From assembly GCA_963920705.1 (NCBI GenBank), contig CAWUCO010000289.1:186001-250000 (forward strand): a DNA stretch of 64,000 nucleotides, in the 5' to 3' direction. This DNA is from Odiellus spinosus (lineage: Eukaryota > Arthropoda > Arachnida > Opiliones > Phalangiidae). The position numbers and the translations under genes were made by a program. Every line of letters begins with the position of its first letter. The first letter of the stretch is position 1. The notes below the pieces were generated by a model. The model saw only the letters and a program-made list of their open reading frames with translations, was not told where the DNA came from and ran no database searches. This document shows, piece by piece, positions 56,153-64,000 of the stretch.

Positions 56153-57753
56153 TGATACAACGCGACCGAAAGAATAACCCAAACGGCCCATAGGAATTTG
56201 GGTAACGTAATGTTCAATTTTTTGTTTCGCCACTGGTAAAATTTTATTGTGATAGTAAACTAGGGTTGTGTCCTCACCTTTCTACCACAAAAATAATCAT
56301 TTAACCATTATAGTCTGCGAATACAAATCAATTGAAGTTCAGCTCGATAATGTTAAAGATAGGCCACATCGTTGGATTCGACAATGGAGTAGACTGTCTT
56401 CCCCCACCTGAAATCAGTTGAAATTTTGAATATTAGTAGACACATGATAGATAAAGATTCTGGGAAAATATCGTTTTGTAACTGCCATGGGATTTTTCTC
56501 AGCAACGATTTATATTACCCAGAATTTTGACATCATTTGAGGTTCGGAAGGATAAAACGCCTGTAAAAGTGTTCAACCTGCCGAACAACAAAGTTTTGCA
56601 GCAAAGCAAATTCAAGGAGCTAGGCACAGACTATACAGCTAACTCGTATAGTCTTTGTGTTCTGAAAAAACAAAGAGAAATAACACCGAAAAAGTATACT
56701 GTAGTGGTTTTTATTAAGAAACACATTATTAGTAATTCGACAAAATACAACAATTTTAGTGGCATTATATTTCAAACATTATTAGGTAAATCGTCCAAAT
56801 CACCAGAATCGTCGCAGACTGCACGCAATTTAGATTGATACCAGCTACCGCTATCTTCGTGTCGTTTATAGCCCAGGTACCAAATAATGCTGCTAACGTG
56901 AGCACAAGTTCCGATGGTCAAGTTCTCCCCTTTACAGTTGCAATACCACGAAGTAACTGAATCAATCCCGATACCATTAGGAACGTATCGAATCAAAGCC
57001 TGATGCATGGCTAAGGCTGAGAACTGACTCCCTACGCGAACACGAATATGGTATTTTTCCACTTGGCAAACTTCAACATTGAAAGAGCCGGACTTTTTAA
57101 TTGTCAAAGCGACGTAAGACTCCGCGCGCTTTGCTTTTAAGTCCCTCATTACAAAAAATTGTTATTTTTCGTAGAACTAGTCATAAAGTGTTTCTTAATA
57201 AAAACCACTACAATATACTTTTTCGCTGTTATTTCTCTTTGTTTTTTCAGAACACAAAGACTATACGAGTTAGCTGTATAGTCTGTGCCTCGCTCCTTGA
57301 ATTTGCTTGGCTGCAAAACTTTGTTGTTCGGCAGGTTGAACACTTTTACAGGCGTTTTATCCTTCCAAACCTCAAATTATGTCAAAATTCTGGGTAATAT
57401 AAATCGTTGCTGAGAAAAATCCCATGGCAGTTACAAAACGATATTTTCCCAGAATCTTTATCTATCGTTTGTCTACTAATATTCAAAATTTCAACTGATT
57501 TCAGGTGGGGGAAGACAGTCTACTCCATTGTCGAATCCAACGATGTGGCCTATCTTTAACATTATCGAGCTGAACTTCAATTGATTTGTATTCGCAGACT
57601 ATAACGGTTAAATGTTTATTTTTGTGGTAGAAAGGTGAGGACACAACCCTAGTTTTCTATCAAAATAAAATTTTACCAGTGGCGAAACAAAAAATTTTAA
57701 CATTACATTACCCAAATTCCTATGGGCAGTTTGGGTTGTTATTTTCGTTGTCT
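56153..57753. mobile_element. DNA transposon with ~590-bp TIRs around a SWIM-finger gene end
   Basis: Left arm about 56153-56760 and right arm about 57150-57753 are close complements (TAGGCCACATCGTTGGATTC; AGTTTTGCAGCAAAGCAAAT). The central 390 bp encode only the C-terminal part of a transposase-like protein, so this is an internally deleted copy. No clear target duplication. Superfamily not assigned. Confidence 0.8.
56772..57149 (-). pseudogene. C-terminal fragment of a transposon protein with a SWIM zinc finger
   Basis: An open frame of 125 codons on the minus strand. It contains YHIRVRVGSQFSALAMHQAL, then WYCNCKGENLTIGTCAHVSS and IIWYLGYKRH. C-X-C...C-X-H with this spacing is a SWIM finger, found at the C-terminus of many transposase-like proteins of invertebrates, where it probably binds DNA or protein. 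The start at 57149 lies exactly where the right TIR begins, so the N-terminal catalytic part is missing. There are no breaks within the fragment. Confidence 0.75.
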
Positions 57754-58088
57754 CTTCGAGAAGTTTTTACTTTCCAATTAGTTTTTCCTGAACGTATTCA
57801 AAGTAAGGATTAAAATCTTGCATCAACGCAATATCGATTATTATTTCAAGCCACGAACGCATGCTTTTCCCCAATTAATTGTTCACACTTATAGCATGCA
57901 AAACCCGTGACCAAGAGACATTGATCGAGACAGCTGAAGACGGGAGAAGTAATTGAAACGCTAACCTCGTTGGAAGGTAATGACCTAAGAGTGGCGAAAG
58001 TGGCCGTACTGGAACCCATTCTCCAGAATAGAAAAGTACCTGTATAATTTAAGATTTACGCTCCGAAATACACAAATATACTATTATA
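57754..58088. other. Spacer, nothing recognised
   Basis: No gene or repeat recognised. Confidence 0.4.
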
Positions 58089-58501
58089 TACAGGGTGTTT
58101 CTGAAAGTCTGGAAAAAATGAAGGGGTTTTTTCGTGGGGTCAGACTGAGTGAAAAAGGTTTATGAACCTTTAGTCTCACGCGCTGCGTTGCGTAGTTATG
58201 AGCCCTTGAAAATAGTCCTCAAAAATACGAAAAACGACCGAAAGGTGTAGGTAAGATTGTGCCTTTGACCATTATTGTTTTTCAATTTAATTGAGCATCA
58301 GCTAATTATCGAGAGATAAGTGAAACAAGGTGTTTATTAACTAAAAAAATCGTATCAACATGTTTAGGAGTGTGCAATCATTAACTTTGGTCAGAAGTAC
58401 TTGAACTCAAAGTGTGGTTTATTACGTGTGAAACGTGTTGAAAAGGGAATTTAAAAAGAAACCATTATTAATTACCATAATTATCAATTGTTTAATAATC
58501 G

Positions 58502-59140
58502 GAATCAGAAGTATTTACAAAAATTGTTCGAAATGCATTCCGTCAGCGTTGATACACACTTGAGCCCGTCTAATAAATGATTGTCTAACTCGTTCGAAGA
58601 TCCCTGGTGTGTTGCGTACGGTAACGTTTCGCAGGCATCAATAATTCTTTGACGTAGATCTTCCACGTCACGCACTTCCACTAACATAAACTATGTCCTT
58701 AAGGTGGCCCCAAAGAAAGAAATCACAAGGGTTTAGGTTAGGAGATCTGGCTGGCCACGCAACCGTTCCGCCACGACCAATCCACCTCAAAGGGAATGTT
58801 TCATTAAGGAAGGCCCTAACTAGGAGAGAAAAATGAGGTGGTGCACCGTCGTGCATAAACCACATGTCTCGTCTCAAGGCCAATGGTACGTCTTCAAGAA
58901 GCTCGAACAGATTGTCTTGAAGAAATCGGAGATATGACTCACCATTAAGCCTTGGCTGCAGAAAGAATGGTCCAATTAAATGGTCACCAACAATTCCGCA
59001 CCAGACGTTTAAGCTGAATGGAACTTGGTGAGCCCTAACACTCGTAGCGGGCAGGGGGGGGGTTTGTTGCGCCCACTGATGCCTGTTGTGCATGTTCAAT
59101 ATGCCATCACGCGAAAAATTGACCTCATCCGTAACTAAAA
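58502..59140 (-). pseudogene. Mariner-type DD41D transposase, C-terminal part (left arm)
   Basis: Open from the palindrome centre: VTDEVNFSRDGILNMHNRHQ, then SLNVWCGIVGDHLIGPFF, RRDMWFMHDGAPPHFS and WPARSPNLNPCDFFLWGHL. The three acidic residues lie in TDE, HDGAPPH and NPCD. 41 residues separate the second and third, so this is DD41D spacing of the IS630/Tc1/mariner group (DDE/D cut-and-paste transposases). The N-terminal DNA-binding domain is missing. A one-base insertion near 58683 breaks the frame after DIVYVS. Confidence 0.88.
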
Positions 59141-59199
59141 GGTTTTGGGGTAAGTTGATGTCTTGTCAGTGGTTTATCGCTCAACATCAAGACATCAAC

Positions 59200-59812
59200 A
59201 TACCCCAAAACCTTTTAGTTACGGATTAGGCCAATTTCTCCCGTGATGGCATATTGAACATGCACAACAGGCATCAGTGGGCGCAACAAAACCCCCCACG
59301 CTACAAGTGTTAGGGCTCAACAAGTTTCATTCAGCTTAAACGTCTGGTGCGGAATTGTTGGTGACCATTTAATTGTACCATTCCTTTTGCAGCCAAGGCT
59401 TAACGGTGAGGCATTTCTCCGATTTCTTCAAGACAATCTGTTCGAGCTTCTTGAAGACGTACCATTGGTCTTGAGACGAGACATGTGGTTTATGCACGAC
59501 GGTGCACCACCTCATTTTTCTCTCCTAGTTAGGGCCTTCCTTAATGAAACATTCCCTTTGAGGTGGATTTGTCGTGGCGGAACGGTTGCGTGGCCAGCCA
59601 GATCTCCGGACATAAACCCTTGTGATTTCTTTCTTTGGGCGCACCTTTAGGACTTAGTTTATGTTAGTGAAGTGCGTGACGTGGAAGATCTACGTCAAAG
59701 GATTGTTGATGCATGCGAAACCATACGCAACACACCAAGGATCTTCGAACGAGTTAGACAATCATTTATTAGACGAGCTCAATGCATTTCGAACAATTTT
59801 TGTAAATACTTC
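59200..59812 (+). pseudogene. Mariner-type DD41D transposase, C-terminal part (right arm)
   Basis: Mirror copy of 58502-59140 reading rightwards. It has a stop directly after VTD at about 59225, where the left arm has Glu, and another after WAHL at 59647-59649. Otherwise it keeps HDGAPPHFS and NPCDFF and the C-terminal EVRDVEDLRQRIVDA...CISNNFCKYF that is broken in the left arm. The two arms have thus picked up different mutations. Confidence 0.88.
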
Positions 59813-60332
59813 TGATTCCGATTATTAAACAATTGATAATTATGGTAATTAATAATGGTTTCTTTTTATATTCCCTTTTCAACACGTAATAAACCACACT
59901 TTGAGTTCAAGTACTTCTGTCCAAAATTAATGATTGCACACTCCTAAACATGTTGATACGCTTTTTTTAGTTAATAAACAGCTTGTTTCACTTATCTCTC
60001 GATAATTAGCTTATGCTCAACTAAACTGAAAACAATAATGGTCAAAGGCACAATCTTACCTACACCTTTCGGTCGTTTTTCGTATTTTCGAGGACTATTT
60101 TCAAGGGCTCATAACTACGCAACGCAGCGCGTGAGACTAAAGGTTCATAAACCTTTTTCACTCAGTCTGACCCCACGAAAAAACCCCTTCATTTTTTCCA
60201 GACCTTTCAGAAACACTCTGTATAATTCACCAGCTATTCATCGGGAAACAATATTTCCAATCATGATTGTCATATGGAATATAACACAGGTCATAAACGT
60301 ATGTTTCACAATAATCATATTGCTAAACCTTT

Positions 60333-62515
60333 TTGAAGCTTATTTTCAAAACAACTTCCTCTAATCCTACGAGGTCGAGCCCTGACATATCCACTTCAAG
60401 ACCCTCCTTAGCTAATATCACTTGGTCCACCTTTAAGGGAAGTTTTAGGGTTTATTTCTTCTCGACAAGAGCCGATAAAGATTTAAGAGTAGCTATAGCG
60501 CAGTTTGTCCACCCAGTAAATATGTCTTTCGGAACTTACATCGCTCAAGTTACGGCTATGAACCAGAACTTGAGAGTTCCGTATACAGAGAACGAGTTAG
60601 CAAGTATCTTAAAACGCAACGTGTTACCGGAGATAAGAATTCACGTTCCGGATACTACTACAATAAGTTTGAGTTCATTCATAGACATGTGTACAGAAAC
60701 TGAGGAAATACTGCGTGATACTCCAGGTAGTCCATTATATGCAGCCAAGGCTACAGATGTAAGAAGCCGAATTCCTGCCAGATCAACAAGGACTCCAGTA
60801 AAAGCAACGGCTACAACAACTTCCCGACAAACTCCTACTAAACAAGTTGGTCAAGCTGGCAAGTTACACCGTGCCCTACCCAAAGGAGTTGGAAAAACTT
60901 CCCCCAAGAAATATACAGAATCAGTCCAATGATATCGCTGCGGGAAATTAGGACATTATTCACCGGATTGTCCTGAGTCGACAAAACCAAGAAAGAATCT
61001 TCAGTAAAAGGAGACGCGGGAAGAAGGAACCCCGCCAAAAAGCACTAGACTTCGGTTCAATGGACGTCCGACGGTGCAAAACCCGTCCGCCAGTAGCGAT
61101 AGAAGCCAAGTATCAACATGGAGTCTTCACCACCCGATTGGATTCTGGCGCTGACGCATGTTTCATATCTTTGAAACAATGGCGCGCCCTCAATACCACT
61201 CCAGAAGAAATTCCAACGCTTCTTGATGGTGAAGAAACCAATTGCATCATCTTCGGAGATGGACGATATACTTTCACGAAGGGTTGTACCGACATATCAT
61301 TTAACATCGGCCCATTACAGTTCAACCAAGAATTTCACGTCGTTCCATCACTCCCTAACGACTTCATTCTAGGGATTAATTTTCTTTACAAGAATAAGGT
61401 GATATTGGATTTCGGCTCCAAGACATGCAAGATTGGAAAAACGGTTCTTCCTTTTTCTACTGCTGTTCCGGAACTGGAACAACCTACACCAAAGATCATA
61501 GAAGACGTGGAAAAGGCCGTGGATTCACCGAATCTCGACGATAAACAGAAAGCGGAACTCAAGTCACTGTTACTTCGATTCCCGCAACTTTTCAAGGAAA
61601 AGGCTGGACGTACGAATTTGGTTTATCATGAGGTTCATACAACCACTGACGTTCCAGTACATCAACGTCCATACCGAGTGAGCGATGCCAAGAAGAAGAT
61701 AATAGAAGATCACATTCACGAGATGATCCGAGATGGTGTTGTTAAAGCGTCCGAGAGTCCATATGCATCACCAGTGGTCCTAGTCAACCAGAAGGGAGAC
61801 AAGGTCCGCTTCTGTGTGGATTATAGACAACTTAACAAGATCACCGTCAAAGACCCATATCCGATACCAAGGATGGACGAACTTCTGGGAAAGATGGGAG
61901 CACCAAAGTTTATTACCGCTTTGGACTTGAAAAGTGGTTACTGGCAGATAGAACTTCACCCGCAGTACGTTCCAACGCTTGGTAGACGAAATCTTCAGGG
62001 ATGGACATTATTTCTCGATCTGCGTCTATTTGGATGACATCATCATTCCGTCGGCGAATTGGGAAGATCATCTGAAATCTCTCGAATATGCCCTACAGAA
62101 ACTCGCAGACGCCGGATTAACTTTTCAGACGAAGAGATGCCGCTTTGCACAATGCTAAACTACAGTTCTGGCTCATAAAGTCAACGAGAGAGGGATTCAT
62201 ATTGATCCATCAAAGACCGACGCTATTGTATACTATCCGAAGCCAAAAAATGTCAAGGAAGTTCTTGGGAATGGCGGTATGGCATTCTCGCTTTATCCCT
62301 CGGTATTCCAGAATAGTGGCTCCCCTGAACCAGTTAAAAAGAAAGAACGTTCTATTTCTGTGGGGACCAAAACAGCAACAAGCGTTTGAGCAGATCAAGG
62401 ACGCCATATGTACAGCTCCGCCCTTGGCAGCATACGATCCGGCGCTGCCCTGCATCTTGACAACAGATGCCTGCGATGCCGGAGTTGCAGCGTTCCTATC
62501 TAAGAGAGAGCGTTG
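60333..62515 (+). pseudogene. Ty3/gypsy element 3, decayed gag-pol
   Basis: Gag part (60333-60932) has TWSTFKGSF and ends at a TGA (60930-60932) in the position of the first Cys of the knuckle that follows (YRCGKLGHYSPDCPES). Protease: LDSGADACF (about 61138). RT: VRFCVDYRQLNK and WQIELHPQ, then roughly 75 residues are deleted before the frame-shifted YLDDIIIPS near 62030. RNase H begins (TTDACDAGVAAF) and the element stops at 62515, where a LINE end starts. The YLDD motif and the sequence show it is a different lineage from elements 1 and 2. No LTRs found. Confidence 0.9.
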
Positions 62516-62547
62516 ATAAATACCGTGTTTAGTGTATATGAGTTAGA

Positions 62548-63300
62548 TTAGAAGTCTAATTTTTTGTACAGATTTTCAATTGTTAGCTTAGTAAGCCATG
62601 ATATTATACCATTTTTAAAGTCATTAATTGTTGTACAACGTTTAAGGTTATTATCTAACAGATTATATAGCTTACGGCCTAGGAAAGTAACATTTTTTTG
62701 TCCTATAGTTTTCTTTACGGCGTTTTGTGTTAAGTTACCAGTTTTTACAAATCGCGTATTATATAATCCTAATGGTTGCCATAACTCTCTATGTTTATAC
62801 GTATACAAAAGTATATATTTAGCGTATAATTGCCTTACAGTAAATACCCTAAAATCATTATGTAAGTTTAATCTGGTTTCCAAATAATTCCTCTTTAAAC
62901 AAATTCGAATTATTTTTCTTTGTAAAATTTCCAAAGGTTCAATCGTATTAGTAAATGTTCCACCCCAGCTAGTTATTGCGTAAGAGAGTATAGATTGGAT
63001 AAGCGCAATGTACACTGTTCTAAGCCAGAATATAGATAAGAATCCTCGAAGTTCGTAGAATTTGTGCATGCAGCATCTTATTTTCTGGCATAGATTATGA
63101 ATGTGGACAGACCATTTCAGGTTTTGATCTACAGTAATACCTAGGTATTTAATAGATTGTACTCTTTCAAGCTGATAACATTCGTGGTTACAGGGCATGT
63201 TTTCCGCGCAATTATGAATGAATAACTGATAAGGTATTTCTACAAAGTTTCTTGGTGAGAAGCAGATGTACTTTGTCTTATTTACATTGAGCGTTAGCAA
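62548..63300 (-). pseudogene. LINE (Jockey/CR1-type) reverse transcriptase, C-terminal part
   Basis: 250 codons open on the minus strand: LTLNVNKTKYICFSPRN, then SIKYLGITVDQNLKWSVHIH, QSILSYAITSWGGTF and LEILQRKIIRICLKR. These are the last RT block, the thumb and the C-terminal region of Jockey/CR1-type ORF2. The catalytic core and endonuclease are missing, which is the normal 5' truncation of a LINE copy. It is the part absent from the LINE at 23.3-25.4 kb, though no overlap exists to test relatedness. There is no poly(A) at its 3' end, near 62516. Confidence 0.88.
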
Positions 63301-63624
63301 ATTTTCATTTAAAGGAATGGTTCACCCATAAAGTTTTTTTGCCTCTAAGGGTCAATAGCACTCTTGGCAACAGAAATTTATAACTCAAAATTAATTTTTA
63401 ATAATAATAATAATTTTATAGTTAAAAATAAATTTAGTATTGACGTGGCCCTTTTGCCCCTAATTCTAAACTTCTCTGTCGTGCTTGGCCAGGCTAGCAA
63501 TCTGATAGGCCAATAGAAATAACTTATAAACCAATGAAATGAGACTCCGAGGGGAGAGAGTCTGAGACAGTAAAGTCTAGAATCCTTCGTTTTTTAATCG
63601 GTGTTGTTTTAAAGAAAGTTCAAA
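63301..63624 (+). promoter_or_regulatory. Possible promoter region of the THAP exon
   Basis: GGCCAATAGAA (about 63508) and ACCAATGAAA (about 63531) are CCAAT-box-like, with ACTTATAAACC between them, about 100 bp before the ATG at 63625. The arrangement is suggestive only. Confidence 0.25.
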
Positions 63625-63815
63625 ATGCCAAGTTGTATTATAAAAGAATGCAAAAATTTTAGTTCTCGGTTTGGACTAAGTTTTTATACGGTTCCTGATC
63701 ATTTAAAGTACCCCGAACTCACGTCAAAATGGCTAAAATATGCTAAAGAAACAGTGAAAGCCGCGTATTATACTAAGCCTTTGCCTACGAAGAAGTTGGA
63801 TTACAGAGTTTGTCA
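63625..63815 (+). CDS. THAP-domain protein, first exon (partial)
   Basis: Begins MPSCIIKECKNFSSRFGLSF and continues KYPELTSKWLKYAKET and DYRVCQ. C-X4-C near the N-terminus, an aromatic-Trp core and a later Cys are the THAP zinc finger (C2CH), a DNA-binding domain of transposases and host regulators. The final Cys-X2-His pair would fall after a splice site; CAG/GTGCAA at 63814-63819 is a possible, non-ideal donor. Beyond it the open frame to 63999 is low complexity. A minus-strand frame there (63813-63959, MPRIDPFEVEPVYTEEELLI) looks as likely to be coding, perhaps another element. The gene runs off the window. Confidence 0.55.
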
Positions 63816-64000
63816 GGTGCAATTTTCTTTCATCTGGTCTATGTCAATTAAATTTTCGATACCGTCATTATTATTCGGCTCTTCCTGTAGTCTATCTCTA
63901 ATTAAAAGTTCTTCTTCCGTGTACACTGGTTCAACTTCAAACGGATCTATTCGAGGCATGACGATACTCTCCGAGAGTCCGAATCGCCGACGGAGTTAGG

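Larger units (their letters stand above)
58091..60220. mobile_element. Palindrome of two mariner-type 3' halves
   Basis: Both ends read CAGGGTGTTTCTGAAAG (the right end with one difference) and both are flanked by TA (58089-58090, 60221-60222), as for Tc1/mariner insertions. Arms 58091-59165 and 59188-60220 are near-identical complements over more than 1 kb, with a 22-base loop. Each arm holds the 3' part of one transposase gene, reading outwards from the centre; the 5' halves are gone. Confidence 0.9.

Noticed and set aside
56527-57397. Separate genes in the TIRs of the SWIM element
   Set aside because: The matching frames in both arms are the consequence of the inverted repeat; no family match.

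Overview
The window looks like intergenic or heterochromatic DNA from an AT-rich invertebrate nuclear genome, most likely an arthropod. The reasons are short GT-AG introns, TTAGG/AACCTA-type degenerate telomere-like pentamers (2.6-2.9 kb, 33.2-33.5 kb), Ty3/gypsy elements with arginine-like or other tRNA primer sites, Jockey/CR1-type LINE pieces, a Tc1/mariner DD41D element, a hAT-type MITE, and DUF4806 and THAP gene fragments. No bacterial operons, CRISPR arrays, rRNA or tRNA genes were seen. Nearly all coding capacity belongs to transposable elements.

Layout. 0-4 kb: dispersed repeats, 14-bp, ~53-bp and 22-bp tandem arrays, and a 1.35-kb non-autonomous element with 16-bp terminal inverted repeats (TIRs). 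4.04-8.74 kb: a very young Ty3/gypsy element with identical 201-bp LTRs and a 5-bp target duplication, but one stop and one frameshift. 8.8-11.5 kb: no recognisable content. 11.5-12.7 kb: a decayed Academ-like gene. 14.71-20.69 kb: a 6-kb element with ~500-bp TIRs, coding on the minus strand for a large protein with a PIN/XPG-like nuclease segment and a CXC cysteine cluster; I read it as an Academ-superfamily DNA transposon. 20.7-25.4 kb: repeat copies, a 63-bp-repeat coding fragment and a LINE with ORF1 and endonuclease but no reverse transcriptase. 25.4-26.2 kb: a 29-copy 14-bp array. 26.2-28.9 kb: tandemly duplicated exons ending in a multi-exon DUF4806 gene fragment, interrupted by a hAT MITE and a palindromic MITE. 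29-45 kb: mostly non-coding, with a gypsy scrap, a solo LTR, several palindromic MITEs, a GC-rich insert between 13-bp direct repeats, and a 1-kb element with GGACGGAATT termini.

46.2-56.0 kb: a giant inverted repeat whose arms both carry the same small two-exon gene fragment; an apparently intact gypsy element (1444-codon gag-pol, minus strand) is nested in its centre. 56.15-57.75 kb: a second element with ~590-bp TIRs and a SWIM-finger C-terminal fragment. 58.09-60.22 kb: a 2.1-kb near-perfect palindrome made of two head-to-head 3' halves of a mariner-type element. 60.3-62.5 kb: a broken third gypsy element; 62.5-63.3 kb: the 3' end of a LINE; 63.6 kb to the end: a THAP-domain exon.

The genes do not form a pathway. 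The strongest candidates for new biology are the TIR-bounded nuclease/CXC element (14.7-20.7 kb), the exon-carrying giant inverted repeat (46.2-56.0 kb) and the doubled-half mariner palindrome (58.1-60.2 kb). Family names are from memory of motifs; no database search was possible.
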